Shown: positions 43,773 to 53,655, counted from the first letter of the stretch. The stretch is 64,000 bases of DNA from Marinimicrobium hydrolyticum (GCF_030848505.1 NZ_JAVDDU010000003.1:124001-188000); one strand, 5' to 3'. The notes: generated from the sequence alone by a model not told the origin. Numbers and translations: made by a program.

Positions 43773-45164
43773 TTAAATCACTTTGGAATAGCGAATTTCG
43801 CTGGAGGCGTTCAAATACTCGTCAAAGACCATACAGATGCGCCGAATCAATAGGCGCCCACTGTTATGCACGTGTATGCCCTGGGCATCCAAACTGAGCA
43901 GCCCGTCTTCCACCATGGGCGCCAGTTGCTCCAGCTGTTGAGCAAACTTCACTGTGGGGTCCACACCAAAGCGGCGTTTCACCTCGGCAAAATCCAACTG
44001 AAAGTGGCAAATGAGTTGGTTGATCACCCACTGGCGCAGTTTGTCTTCTTCGCTCAGGGTAAAACCGCGCACCGCTGGTCTTTGGTCGCTATCCAGTAAT
44101 TCATGGTATTCATCCAGCCGCTTGGCGTTTTGCAGGTAGACATCGCCAAAGGAGCTGATGGAAGACACGCCGAAAGACAGCAAATCGCAATGACCGTGAG
44201 TGGAATAACCCTGGAAGTTGCGTTGCAGCTCACCCGCCTGTTGAGCCAGTACCAGACTGTCATCCGGTTTAGCAAAATGATCCATGCCGATGTACACATA
44301 GCCCGCCGCCTGCAACCGCTCAATGGCCATGTGCAAGATGCCAAGTTTCTCACTGGGAGACGGCAGGTCGCTCTCGTGAATCAAGCTCTGACTTTTAAAT
44401 AGGTGGGGCATGTGGGCGTAGTTGAACAGGGACAGACGATCCGGGGACAGATCGATAACCTGATCCAGTGTCTCGCGCACGCTCTCCAGCGTCTGCAAGG
44501 GCAAACCGTAAATCAGATCCATGCTAATGGAGCGATAATCCTGCTCACGCAAGGCAGACACCAGGCTGCTAACCTCTTGAACACTGTTGTACCGATTCAC
44601 CGCCTTTTGTACCCGAGGATTAAAATCCTGCACACCCATGCTGACCCGGTTAAAGCCCAACTTACGCAAATGCGCCATAGTACTCGCGGACACTTTTCCG
44701 GGGTGGATTTCCACCGAGTATTCACCCTGGTCGTCGTCAACCAATGAGAAATGCCGGCGCGTCGCTTCCATCAGCCAAGTCATTTCATCATCGCTGATGT
44801 AAGTGGGCGTACCGCCACCCCAGTGCAGCTGAGTCACCGGTCGGCTAGTGTCAAACAGCTGGGCTTGCTGCGCCATTTCTTTTGCAACACGCTCCAGATA
44901 AGGTTTGGCCCGGCTGGTGTTGTTGGTCACAACCTTGTTGCAGCCACAGTAAAAGCACAGGGTCTCGCAAAACGGAATATGAAAATACAGGGACAGGGGC
45001 TTACCGCCGAGGTTACTCTTGGCAACCGCCGCCTGGAACTCTTCATCGGTAAAGGAATCTCGAAACTGCGGCGCGGTCGGGTATGAGGTATAGCGCGGGC
45101 CTGAAAGGTCGTATTGCTGGATCAGGTCGTGATCCCACAGTAGGGGACCGGTAAATAGAGGCAT
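43773..45164 (-). CDS. hemN: oxygen-independent coproporphyrinogen III oxidase
   Basis: 463-residue radical SAM enzyme that decarboxylates coproporphyrinogen III without oxygen. The cluster motif is CETLCFYC (C66, C70, C73), followed by the CGCNK signature and VSMGVQDFNPRVQKAVNR. The C-terminal HemN domain is complete. An FNR/Anr box upstream fits induction at low oxygen, and nitrate-response genes follow on the other side. It is divergent from the NarX-like kinase. Confidence 0.96.
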   Translation of the reverse strand: MPLFTGPLLWDHDLIQQYDLSGPRYTSYPTAPQFRDSFTDEEFQAAVAKSNLGGKPLSLYFHIPFCETLCFYCGCNKVVTNNTSRAKPYLERVAKEMAQQAQLFDTSRPVTQLHWGGGTPTYISDDEMTWLMEATRRHFSLVDDDQGEYSVEIHPGKVSASTMAHLRKLGFNRVSMGVQDFNPRVQKAVNRYNSVQEVSSLVSALREQDYRSISMDLIYGLPLQTLESVRETLDQVIDLSPDRLSLFNYAHMPHLFKSQSLIHESDLPSPSEKLGILHMAIERLQAAGYVYIGMDHFAKPDDSLVLAQQAGELQRNFQGYSTHGHCDLLSFGVSSISSFGDVYLQNAKRLDEYHELLDSDQRPAVRGFTLSEEDKLRQWVINQLICHFQLDFAEVKRRFGVDPTVKFAQQLEQLAPMVEDGLLSLDAQGIHVHNSGRLLIRRICMVFDEYLNASSEIRYSKVI

Positions 45165-45241
45165 GCTGTCTTTCCGTCAACGTGAGCCAAAGCCCACAGA
45201 TTATCAATCTATCCAGTGTACTGGCGGGGCGGAGAGCGACT

Positions 45242-45255
45242 TTGATCCGTATCAA
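45242..45255. promoter_or_regulatory. FNR/Anr box between hemN and the NarX-like kinase gene
   Basis: TTGATCCGTATCAA is a perfect match to TTGAT-N4-ATCAA. It lies about 84 bases before the hemN ATG and about 100 before the kinase start, so it can serve either or both divergent genes. Confidence 0.85.
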
Positions 45256-45348
45256 GGTCACCTCACATTAGGCCCCAAATACCCTCGGATGGGCGCACCG
45301 AATGTGCTAAATTGTGATCAACCTTTCGTCTATGAGTTCCGGTGAACC

Positions 45349-47169
45349 TTGCGTCAATCCTCCCTAGTTATTCGTCTCAGTCTCGCTCTGGCCGGCATAG
45401 TCGCTTTGGCCGCCATTACTATGGTCACGTCCTATTGGATTTCCGACCAGGCGGACAACGACGCCTACGCCATCAATGCCGCCGGTTCCCTGCGCATGCA
45501 AACCTACCGGCTCGGTTTACTCAGCCATATGGACGCGGACGCCGAAACCCTGCAAGCCGCACGAGACAAGCTTGAACAAAGCTGGCAAGACCCCGTGTTC
45601 ACCCGCCTCGCCCATGGCAATCCAGCGCTGGCGGAGCAGCTAGAGCAGGCTCAGAGGCAATGGCAACAGCTCGAACCCGAAATACTGAGCGGATTAGCGA
45701 CCAACACCCAACCGCTGCTGGATGACCAAGTCGAGCAGATCGATCAACTGGTTACCAGCATTCAGCGCCATGCGGAGCGCAATGCGCAGTTACTGCGTCT
45801 GGTGCAGGTATTGGCGCTGTTTTCGGTGCTCGGATTGGCGGCCATTGTTATTTACTGGCTGAGAACAAAGGTGGAGCAACCGCTATCGGAATTGACACGT
45901 CTCGCAAAGCGAGTCAGTGAGGGGGATTTCACAGGCCGAGCCATACCTCGACAGATGAACGAGCTGGGGATACTGGCGCAAACCTTTAATCGCATGAGCG
46001 ATGCCATTGCTCAGATGCACGGGCAAATGGAGCAGCGCATCGACGATCAAACCCAGGAATTGCAGCGCAGCAACACCGCGTTGCAGTTTCTCTATGACAC
46101 GGCCAAAACCATTATCGAGCAAGAGGACGGGAAGATCGACTTTCAACCCATCCTGTCCCACTTGGCCGATCTGGTAAAAGCCGATGACATTGAGCTTTGT
46201 TTGATCACCGAGACGGGCGATACGCCTTATTTACAGATTCAGCCCGAACAGAGTATTCACGACGTCTGTGTGCTGAGAAACTGCGACGATTGCCTTAGCG
46301 GCGATCAACTGACAAAAACGACTGGAGCGGACCAGTCACCGATTTTCCGCTACAGCTTTCCCATGGTGCGCGAGCAAAAACACTACGGCGTTTTGGTGTG
46401 CCGCACGCCTCAAAATCAAACGCTCGACCATTGGCAACAGCAGCTTATCGAGTCAGTAGCGGACCAGCTGGCGCTGGCGCTTAGCTTGCAGGCGCAAGAA
46501 GATAACGCCCGACGCCTGACCCTGGTCCACGAACGCACGGTCATCGCCCGGGAGCTGCACGACTCCCTGGCGCAAGCTTTGTCCTATCTGAAAATTCAGG
46601 TGACGCGACTGAATCGGGCGCTCGCCAAAGACGACAAAGCAACCTTGGAAGATGTGTCCAACGAATTGCAGGAAGGCCTAAGCTCTGCCTATCGACAACT
46701 GCGAGAGCTGCTCACTACCTTCCGCCTGAAGGTGGATGGGCCTGGCTTTTTGGGCGCTTTGCAAAGCAGTATCAAGCAGTTAAATGCCCAAACTGACATG
46801 GAGCTGCATTTCAATTACACCTTGGGTAATGTCCCGCTCACACCAAATGAAGAAGTGCACCTACAGCAGATTGTGCGTGAAGCCACCCAAAATGCCATCC
46901 ATCACAGCGGTGGCGAGAACGTGAACATCAACCTGTACCAAAGTGAGGACAAAACGATTCACTTAAGTATTGAGGACGATGGCCGAGGCATTCCCGCAAA
47001 CCCGGAGAAACTCAACCACTACGGCCTTGCCATTATGCAGGAGCGTGGCAAGAATCTGGGCGGCAGCTTGAGTGTTCGAAACGTCCCGACTGGTGGTGCG
47101 GGTGTCTACTTCACCTTCACGCCCAGTTACCTCCAACAGCAAAATGTCTTTGCCCGCGAAAGCAATTAA
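45349..47169 (+). CDS. narX: NarX-like nitrate/nitrite sensor histidine kinase
   Basis: 606 residues. Two membrane helices (about 8-28 and 151-170) enclose a periplasmic helical domain with the P-box AINAAGSLRMQTYRLGLLSH that binds nitrate or nitrite in NarX. Then a HAMP linker, a GAF-like region with CVLRNCDDC, a HisKA_3 domain with phospho-acceptor H404 in IARELHDSLAQALSYLKIQ, and an HATPase (DGRGIPANPEKLNHYGLAIMQERGKNL). Start is TTG 45349; no ATG gives the signal-like N-terminus. The partner regulator is at 48908. Confidence 0.9.
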   Translation: MRQSSLVIRLSLALAGIVALAAITMVTSYWISDQADNDAYAINAAGSLRMQTYRLGLLSHMDADAETLQAARDKLEQSWQDPVFTRLAHGNPALAEQLEQAQRQWQQLEPEILSGLATNTQPLLDDQVEQIDQLVTSIQRHAERNAQLLRLVQVLALFSVLGLAAIVIYWLRTKVEQPLSELTRLAKRVSEGDFTGRAIPRQMNELGILAQTFNRMSDAIAQMHGQMEQRIDDQTQELQRSNTALQFLYDTAKTIIEQEDGKIDFQPILSHLADLVKADDIELCLITETGDTPYLQIQPEQSIHDVCVLRNCDDCLSGDQLTKTTGADQSPIFRYSFPMVREQKHYGVLVCRTPQNQTLDHWQQQLIESVADQLALALSLQAQEDNARRLTLVHERTVIARELHDSLAQALSYLKIQVTRLNRALAKDDKATLEDVSNELQEGLSSAYRQLRELLTTFRLKVDGPGFLGALQSSIKQLNAQTDMELHFNYTLGNVPLTPNEEVHLQQIVREATQNAIHHSGGENVNINLYQSEDKTIHLSIEDDGRGIPANPEKLNHYGLAIMQERGKNLGGSLSVRNVPTGGAGVYFTFTPSYLQQQNVFARESN

Positions 47170-47177
47170 AGACGCCG

Positions 47178-48701
47178 CTAGAGTTCCGGTCTCGGCCGAC
47201 GCACATACAACCAGCCGTTAACCACAGCGCACAGCGCATAGAACACCGCAAATCCGGCCATGGCCTGAACGCCTTCACCCCGCTCCAGCTTTTCCGCCAG
47301 GGTGAGGGGAATATAGAAAACCCCAAAGGCCGCCACGGCCGACAACCAAACCCCCGCCTGCCGCGAGACGGAAACCTTTACAGCGCTAGCCAAAGCGGAC
47401 TGAGCCACGCCAGCAGCCACAAACAACAAGGCAAACGCCACCATAAAGCCTGAAAAATACAGGGACGGCTGGGCCGACACTTGTGCCCGGCCAATCCAAT
47501 AAGCCGCGCCCGCCGCCGCCAGCACCAAAATCACGGCGCACATTTGTGTGGTGAGTGCGCCGCCCCAGCGAGCCGCGCCCCAGGTGCCAAGGGGGCGAAC
47601 CAGAATTCCCAACAGTGGCAGCATCCACGCGTAGATAAACACTCCCGGGTAACCCGGCGCTGCCGAGCCCACAAACAGCCGCTCGACCGTTAATGGAAAG
47701 GCCGCGGCAAACCCCAGAAAACTCCCCTGACTCATCACCCACAGCAAACTCAGCGCCCAGGTATCCGAGTGCCGAAACTGGGAGAAAGCGTTCTCAGAAC
47801 CGGTGCGCCGGTGAATACCGGTATACAACAACGCCGACGCCGCGATGGCCAAGAGCAACAATTCTTTTGGTGGTGAAATTCCACTGCCGCCTGCCGTCGC
47901 CGGGAGTACGATCCAGGCGCCTAGAACCGCAATGGCCAAGCCCGCCAAAAAAGCGCTGCCAATCCGCGGCGCGGACGCCCCAAATGCACGCAAGTCGGCC
48001 CGGCATTGCCGGGCCAACCAAAAGACGATAACCAGAGCGATGAGGCCGCCCCAAAATGCACCGGACCAACTCAACCACAGCGCCGTTCCCGGTGCCAAAC
48101 GACCAAAGAAATGGCTACTCCACAAACTGGAAACCGCGCCCTGCCCGTACAAGGGCAACACCAGCAAAATGGGCAGCACCAGAAAGCCCACCACTATCCC
48201 CCAGTGGCCCACCGCGGTTAAGAGCGACGTCTGATCCTCGTCACCACGGCTGCCCATGCGCTGCACCAGCACAGAGCTGCCACCGGCACCGGCGCCGCTC
48301 AATAAGGCCAGCGACTGCAATTGCCACAGGGAAGTGTCGGGTTGCCCCAAAACCCAGCAGAGCCCAAGGGCGGGAATCAGCAAAGTCAACAGGCACCAGC
48401 CCAGCATCGGACGCTCCGCTCCAGGCGGAACACCGTAACCCAGAGTGATGCCAACACACCCCGCGCCCAGACCACCGACGGCCAGCAGTGAAAACAACTC
48501 CAAGAAGGACAAACCAGCGCCTACGTGATGCAACTGCACCACAATCAGCGCCCAGCAAAACCACAAGCCGAACGCACAAAAGTGAACACCGGCCACTAAC
48601 CACAATGGCGCAGCCACCACCCCGTGACCGGGTATGCTGGGCAGCCTGCGATCTCCCAGTAGGGAGAGATTTCCCGGCTGGGTATTATCCATCGTTGGCA
48701 T
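47178..48701 (-). CDS. NarK-like MFS transporter (nitrate/nitrite)
   Basis: 507 residues from ATG 48701 with about twelve membrane helices. The family pattern SLLWVMSQGSFLGFAAAFPLTVERLFV matches the NarK/NasA nitrate-nitrite motif region, and VILVLAAAGAAYWIGRA and later helices follow the MFS pattern. The N-terminal half departs from typical NarK and appears fused from two units, so the substrate could be nitrate, nitrite or both. It lies between narX and narL, on the opposite strand. An upstream TTG at 48728 is possible but less likely. Confidence 0.82.
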   Translation of the reverse strand: MPTMDNTQPGNLSLLGDRRLPSIPGHGVVAAPLWLVAGVHFCAFGLWFCWALIVVQLHHVGAGLSFLELFSLLAVGGLGAGCVGITLGYGVPPGAERPMLGWCLLTLLIPALGLCWVLGQPDTSLWQLQSLALLSGAGAGGSSVLVQRMGSRGDEDQTSLLTAVGHWGIVVGFLVLPILLVLPLYGQGAVSSLWSSHFFGRLAPGTALWLSWSGAFWGGLIALVIVFWLARQCRADLRAFGASAPRIGSAFLAGLAIAVLGAWIVLPATAGGSGISPPKELLLLAIAASALLYTGIHRRTGSENAFSQFRHSDTWALSLLWVMSQGSFLGFAAAFPLTVERLFVGSAAPGYPGVFIYAWMLPLLGILVRPLGTWGAARWGGALTTQMCAVILVLAAAGAAYWIGRAQVSAQPSLYFSGFMVAFALLFVAAGVAQSALASAVKVSVSRQAGVWLSAVAAFGVFYIPLTLAEKLERGEGVQAMAGFAVFYALCAVVNGWLYVRRPRPEL

Positions 48702-48728
48702 AAATGGGCCTAAGTGGTTGCTGGTCAA

Positions 48729-48907
48729 GCCACTATGCCTAGCCGCACCCGCCCTCTCAACGAATCATTGGGAATACCCAGCTCCCCCAATGGTGGTACT
48801 CCCTGCGATCAAACCCGCACAAATGCTGGAGCTGGCGCCAGCGGCCCCTTGCCAAAGCGATCTGCGGCGCCGACAATGCCTGCATAAGCTCATTTTGGGA
48901 GGCCCCA
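48729..48907. other. spacer between narK-like gene and narL
   Basis: About 180 bases. It should hold the divergent promoters. Partial heptamers resembling NarL sites (AATACCC, GTACTCC) are present but not convincing. No gene is seen. Confidence 0.45.
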
Positions 48908-49555
48908 ATGGAAACAAATGCCAACAGCGTTATGCTGGTTGACGATCATCCGCTGCTGCGTAAAGGTCTGCAGCAATTGATCGATTTAACCGACAATTTG
49001 GAAGTGATTGCCCAGGCCAGCAACGGCCCCGATGCCATCCGTCAGGGCACGGAACTGGACCCGGACTTAATTCTGCTGGACTTGAACATGCAGGGCATGG
49101 ATGGTTTGGAAACACTCAGCAAATTGCGCGATGCGGGTGTGACCTCGCGCATTGTGATGCTCACCGTGTCCGATGCCGATGAAGATGTGGTCGAAGCCAT
49201 TACCCGCGGTGCCGATGGCTATTTGCTCAAAGACATGGAGCCCGAGCAATTGCTGGAACAAATTGAGCGCTCACTGCAGGGTAAAATGGTGATGAGCGAA
49301 GCGGTTACCCAAGCGCTCGCCACCGCCATCCGCAAGCCCCAACAAAGTGCCTCCGCCAAAATGGAAAGCCTGACCGCACGCGAAGCGGAAATTCTAAAAC
49401 TGATTGCACAAGGCTTGAGCAACAAACTCATCGCTCGGGAGTTGGACATTTCTGACGGCACCGTCAAAGTACACGTAAAACACATGCTCAAAAAGCTCGG
49501 CCTACGCTCCCGCGTGGAAGCGGCCGTTTGGATGATCAACCAGGAACACCGCTAA
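48908..49555 (+). CDS. narL: NarL-family response regulator
   Basis: 215 residues. Receiver domain with D12/D13, phospho-acceptor D58 in LILLDLNMQGMDGLE and K108 in GYLLKDM. A LuxR-type helix-turn-helix follows (LTAREAEILKLIAQGLSNKLIARELDISDGTVKVHVKHMLKKLGLRSRVEAAV). It should be phosphorylated by the NarX-like kinase at 45349. Its stop codon overlaps the moeA start (TAATG), so moeA is cotranscribed. Confidence 0.93.
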   Translation: METNANSVMLVDDHPLLRKGLQQLIDLTDNLEVIAQASNGPDAIRQGTELDPDLILLDLNMQGMDGLETLSKLRDAGVTSRIVMLTVSDADEDVVEAITRGADGYLLKDMEPEQLLEQIERSLQGKMVMSEAVTQALATAIRKPQQSASAKMESLTAREAEILKLIAQGLSNKLIARELDISDGTVKVHVKHMLKKLGLRSRVEAAVWMINQEHR

Positions 49556-50778
49556 TGGCTTGTTGCGACGAACCGAAGCTGCTCCCGGTAGTCACGGCCA
49601 TCGACCGGATGCTCGAAGCCGTAAACCCTCCGGCGGACTTCGAACAACTCGCATTGAATCAACTGCTGGACCGCATACTCGCGGAAGATATTCACGCCCA
49701 ACTGAATGTACCCGGCCACGATAACTCCGCCATGGATGGCTACGCCCTACGCGCACAAGATGCCGACAAACCTCTACACTTGGCGGGGCAATCCTTGGCC
49801 GGCCACGCTTTTCAAGGTTCGCTCGAGCCCGGCCAATGTGTGCGCATTACTACGGGTGCTGTGATTCCCACCGGTGCCGATGCCGTGGTTATGCAGGAAA
49901 ATACGCGCATCGACGGACAGCACATCAACGTTACGCAAACTCCCCGACCGGGTGAAAACATTCGCCGGGCCGGTGAAGATATAGCACAGGGCGATCGAGT
50001 ACTTTCAAAAGGCCATCGACTCAGCCCGGTAGATGTTGCGCTACTGGCGTCCCTGGGTGTGGCTGAGGCCGAGGTTTACCGTCGTTTGAAAGTAGCTGTA
50101 CTGTCCACCGGCGATGAACTTACCGCGCCCGGACAGCCACTGACGGCCGGACAGATTTACGACAGCAATCGTTACGGCATTGTGGCCTTGTTACAACGTT
50201 TGAATGTGGAAGTCATCGACCTGGGCTTAATACCCGACCGGGAAGACGCCATCCGCGCCACTTTACAAAATGCCAGCCAGCGAGCGGACGCGGTTATTTC
50301 CAGCGGCGGCGTATCGGTGGGCGAAGCGGACTTTGTGAAAGACATACTTGATGAACTGGGCGAGATCAATTTCTGGAAAGTGGCCATAAAACCCGGCAAG
50401 CCGTTCGCCTTCGGCTCACTGGGCCGCGCTTGCTTTTTTGGCCTGCCCGGCAACCCGGTGTCAGCCATGGTTACTCTGCATCAATTGGCTTTGCCGGTAC
50501 TGCGCGCCATGGCCGGCGAAGTGACTGAACAACCGATCACCCTCAACGCCACCGCCGCCAGCCGCTACAAAAAACGCCCGGGCCGCCAGGATTTTCAGCG
50601 AGCCACTTTAAGAGTCCAGGAAGGCGAGAACATCGTCAGCAGCACAGGTCCTCAAGGATCGGGCGTATTGACGTCATTTGCCGGCGCTAACTGCTATGTG
50701 GTGCTGGAACAGGAACGCGGCACTGTTGAGGAAGGTGAAACGGTGCAAGTTGTTCCCTTTGATCGGTTTATCCTTTAG
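49555..50778 (+). CDS. moeA: molybdopterin molybdenumtransferase MoeA
   Basis: 407 residues from ATG 49555, which overlaps the narL stop (TAATG); an earlier ATG at 49528 lies inside narL. It inserts molybdate into adenylylated molybdopterin. Signatures: NSAMDGYALRAQD, RITTGAVIPTGADAVVMQE, GENIRRAGEDI, VLSTGDEL, GGVSVGEADFVKD and KPGKPFAFGSL. Coupling with narL makes sense because respiratory nitrate reductase needs the molybdenum cofactor. No narGHJI genes are in the window. Confidence 0.95.
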   Translation: MACCDEPKLLPVVTAIDRMLEAVNPPADFEQLALNQLLDRILAEDIHAQLNVPGHDNSAMDGYALRAQDADKPLHLAGQSLAGHAFQGSLEPGQCVRITTGAVIPTGADAVVMQENTRIDGQHINVTQTPRPGENIRRAGEDIAQGDRVLSKGHRLSPVDVALLASLGVAEAEVYRRLKVAVLSTGDELTAPGQPLTAGQIYDSNRYGIVALLQRLNVEVIDLGLIPDREDAIRATLQNASQRADAVISSGGVSVGEADFVKDILDELGEINFWKVAIKPGKPFAFGSLGRACFFGLPGNPVSAMVTLHQLALPVLRAMAGEVTEQPITLNATAASRYKKRPGRQDFQRATLRVQEGENIVSSTGPQGSGVLTSFAGANCYVVLEQERGTVEEGETVQVVPFDRFIL

Positions 50779-50817
50779 CGGCAGCGTGGGTGCTAGAGTT
50801 TTCTTGTCATTTAGAAC

Positions 50818-50842
50818 AAAAAAGCCCCCGCGAGCGAGGGCT
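50818..50842 (-). terminator. rho-independent terminator after the BlaR1-like gene
   Basis: On the minus strand AGCCCTCGC and GCGGGGGCT pair around TC, followed by TTTTTT. It lies 30 bases after the stop of the M56 peptidase gene. It can also end moeA transcripts from the other side less efficiently. Confidence 0.85.
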
Positions 50843-50871
50843 AAGAACAACCGAATCAACTCGCAAATTGA

Positions 50872-53271
50872 TTAACCCGGCTGATTGGCCGCCTGTCGCG
50901 ACAAGCCGCTCAATGCCCTCTCCATGTCGCCGCAGGTTAAATCATCTCCGTAAATGGATACGGTGTGGTCTAGCTCCCCATAGTGTTCGGGATAGTCGTT
51001 GTCTGGGCAGTGGTTTTCGCTGACGGATAGCAACAGGCTAAATGGTTTATCCTTCATTTCCAGACTAAACACCGTTTCACTGCTGTGTGCCCGACGCGGT
51101 ACCAGCGTTATCCAAATAGAGTCATTGACTATGATATGCCTGGTTTCATCGCGAAGATTTTCGAGCAGATTCTCTTCATCAAGCCGTTCCAGCAATTCGT
51201 CGATCCGATTATTTTGGATAGATCGGCGCATCACGTCCTGAAACCCCTTGGGCATAGGCTCGCCCTCGCTCAATTCACTAGCGAGAACGAAGCGGTCCAG
51301 CTGTTCTTGCGTGTACAGGAAGTCCGCAATGTCCGCTGGCAATTGGGCGAGTTTTTCCTCCATTTCCCCTTCCACATAGCCCGGTACAATGGGAGTGTAA
51401 GTATCGTGCAGCAGGCGGATGATTCGGCGCGTCAACACTTTCCCAAAATCCGGTTCCAGGGCGACATCCAGCGTGGCCACGTTGGTGAGTTGCAGGCCTG
51501 CGGATCCATTCCCGACGGAGAACAACTCCTTGGCCATCAGCTTCTCCACATAGGGTGCACCTAAAGTTACCTGATAGAACCCACCGTCGAAGTAGAATAC
51601 GGAATGCGACGGATCGTCGGGCAATCCCTGGGTAAAGAGATAAAAGCCTTGGGGCCGATCTGTATGGTCGTCGCCCAAACGCACCGCATGCTTCAAGGTT
51701 TCAGGAGGCGTTGACTCCACCGCCACGGATATCAATAGCCGCTGCTCGTCCGTCAACCGGATCACCATGCGCTCAGTTTGGACCTGCTCCAGTTCACCAT
51801 TACGCAGGGCTTCAACCACACCCGCAGGTATGGACGCTTCAAGGCGGCCTCGTTCAAAAAGTTTAACTTCAACGGGATCGGCCACGTCGGGCACATTAAT
51901 CATAAACGACTCGGCTTGACTGTATGGCGCACGGAGAAACTGTAGGAAATGACTGTATGCCGCATCGAACCAAGCCCGTCGTAATTCCTCTCGTCCCTGG
52001 CTATCCAAATGATCCCAGCCGTCATCAATAGGTTTGTGTTGATGGGACTCGGCCCAAAGCTCCTCCTCCAGATAGGCGGCAAAGGCTTGGCGCTCGGAGT
52101 CCGTCATCGCCTCCAGGGTCGGCACAGAAACCAGCCGGGTAATCAGGCTCGGTTTGTCGCCGTCAGCGTGAATATGGGTTTTGTATTCTTCAATCAATCC
52201 CCGAACGGCACCATCATCCACGCTTTGGATGTCGGGAAAGCTTTCCCGGGCTTGGGACGTTTGTGCTTGTAGACCAAGCACAAACGCCAGTGCGAGCATA
52301 GCGGCGCTGGAGAGCATACCTTCAAAAGAATGCCCTTTGACCGATGAGGTTTCGAAAAGGCGCTGAATGCGTGCGAGAATTGAGTACTTGTTGCCGGTAA
52401 CAGCCATGGCGGGCCCTCCTTGTTGGGCTTGTAAAGACAGTTCTGAGAAAAGCTTCAGTGTCTGTGCGTAGAACAGCCGATCACCGCACTGGGAAGCGGC
52501 AATATCGTCGCAGGCGTTTTCGCGCTCGCGATCCATTTGCGCGCAGATCCAGTAGACCGGAAGGTTGAAGAAGTACAGCGTTTTGATAAAACTTTGAATC
52601 AGGCCGAGCAGATAGTCGTGCCTAAGAACGTGCGCCAGCTCATGCAGCAAAATGGCTTCCAGCTCGGCGGGCGTAAGCCGGGTCAACAATGCCGCCGGCA
52701 TAAGCACCACCGGCTTTACATGACCAATCACACAGGGCACCGTCAAACGTTGGCTCACCTTGAGACGCACATGGCGTTCCAAGCCAATGAGGTCCGCCAG
52801 TGCTACTACTCGGTTTTGCCAGGCTTGGGATGCGTCGGTACTCATCACCGTTTTCAGCCTCTGGCAGTAGCCCCAGGCAAAGCAATATCGCAAGCCAAAC
52901 ATCACAGTGCCGAGCAGCCAGGCGAGTACCAGGTGTGGCATGTATTGATTGATCAGCGCATTGGCCTGCACAACCCAGCCTGTAGCCCCATTCCCATTCC
53001 CGCCAGCAGATGCGGCCGATAACTGCGCTCGGGCAATGACATCGCCCATGGCCTGGTAATAGTGGCTGAAGGTGAAGACGCTACTGATAACCAGCGCCAG
53101 CAGTGCGGTGGCACACAAGAGGTAACGTTTCGGAGCGCTCCACCTGCGCCTAAGGAAAAGGGCAACCGCTAGTAGTAATGCCACCAACGCTGCCTGCCAC
53201 ACCGAGTGCAACAAAGTCCACCCGAGCGAGTAAAGTAGTTGGCCGCTGAGCCATTCGCTGAAAGTGTTCAC
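50872..53271 (-). CDS. BlaR1-like M56 membrane metallopeptidase
   Basis: 799 residues. Four membrane helices in the first 350 residues frame the zinc site HELAHVLRHDY (HELAH at 210-214), with ENACDDIAA supplying the third ligand. A long extracytoplasmic part of about 450 residues follows, with no penicillin-binding motifs, so it is not a classical beta-lactam sensor. It should cut the BlaI-type repressor encoded just before it (4-base overlap) when its unknown ligand binds. Confidence 0.9.
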   Translation of the reverse strand: MNTFSEWLSGQLLYSLGWTLLHSVWQAALVALLLAVALFLRRRWSAPKRYLLCATALLALVISSVFTFSHYYQAMGDVIARAQLSAASAGGNGNGATGWVVQANALINQYMPHLVLAWLLGTVMFGLRYCFAWGYCQRLKTVMSTDASQAWQNRVVALADLIGLERHVRLKVSQRLTVPCVIGHVKPVVLMPAALLTRLTPAELEAILLHELAHVLRHDYLLGLIQSFIKTLYFFNLPVYWICAQMDRERENACDDIAASQCGDRLFYAQTLKLFSELSLQAQQGGPAMAVTGNKYSILARIQRLFETSSVKGHSFEGMLSSAAMLALAFVLGLQAQTSQARESFPDIQSVDDGAVRGLIEEYKTHIHADGDKPSLITRLVSVPTLEAMTDSERQAFAAYLEEELWAESHQHKPIDDGWDHLDSQGREELRRAWFDAAYSHFLQFLRAPYSQAESFMINVPDVADPVEVKLFERGRLEASIPAGVVEALRNGELEQVQTERMVIRLTDEQRLLISVAVESTPPETLKHAVRLGDDHTDRPQGFYLFTQGLPDDPSHSVFYFDGGFYQVTLGAPYVEKLMAKELFSVGNGSAGLQLTNVATLDVALEPDFGKVLTRRIIRLLHDTYTPIVPGYVEGEMEEKLAQLPADIADFLYTQEQLDRFVLASELSEGEPMPKGFQDVMRRSIQNNRIDELLERLDEENLLENLRDETRHIIVNDSIWITLVPRRAHSSETVFSLEMKDKPFSLLLSVSENHCPDNDYPEHYGELDHTVSIYGDDLTCGDMERALSGLSRQAANQPG

Positions 53272-53642
53272 TGGTCATCCTCCTCCAGTTGATCCAGGTA
53301 GCGGCGTATTTCCTCCAGCTCCTGTTTGGAAACTTTCTTGTTGCCCAACAGCTGCATCATCATGCGGCTGGCGGATCCTCCAAATGTAGCGTCAATAAAT
53401 TTATGCAACAGACCACTCTTGGCCTCCGCCTCACTGATCAGCGGCACATACACATGGCTTCTGCCTTCACGACGGCGATCCAGCAGGCCTTTTTGATGCA
53501 TCAGCTGCATTAATTTCAGGGTGCCTGTGTAGCCCACCGGCTTGGCGGCGCTTAAGCGCGTGTTAACCGTCTGCGCCGTCGCCTCCCCCTCCGACCAGAG
53601 GATTTCCAGTATCTCCAGTTCCGACCGCGTGGGACTTTGCAT
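53268..53642 (-). CDS. BlaI/MecI/CopY-family transcriptional repressor
   Basis: 124 residues from ATG 53642 (MQSPTRSELEILEILW), chosen because GGAG stands 7 bases before it; an upstream ATG at 53654 touches the palindrome. The winged helix and dimer helix follow the family (ATAQTVNTRLSAAKPVGYTGTLKLMQLMHQKGLLDRRREGRSHVYVPL, ending FGGSASRMMMQLLGNKKVSKQELEEIRRYLDQLE). Translated with the M56 peptidase, it should be cut by it to release the operon. Confidence 0.92.
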   Translation of the reverse strand: MQSPTRSELEILEILWSEGEATAQTVNTRLSAAKPVGYTGTLKLMQLMHQKGLLDRRREGRSHVYVPLISEAEAKSGLLHKFIDATFGGSASRMMMQLLGNKKVSKQELEEIRRYLDQLEEDDQ

Positions 53643-53655
53643 AGGCGACTCCATA

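Noticed and set aside
43766-43785. Palindrome AAAGCGATTTAAATCACTTT at the mscS-hemN convergence
   Set aside because: It overlaps the hemN coding end and lacks a T run; probably chance or a weak stem only.
48740-48900. Possible NarL heptamers before narL
   Set aside because: The candidates miss consensus positions and are not in a 7-2-7 arrangement.
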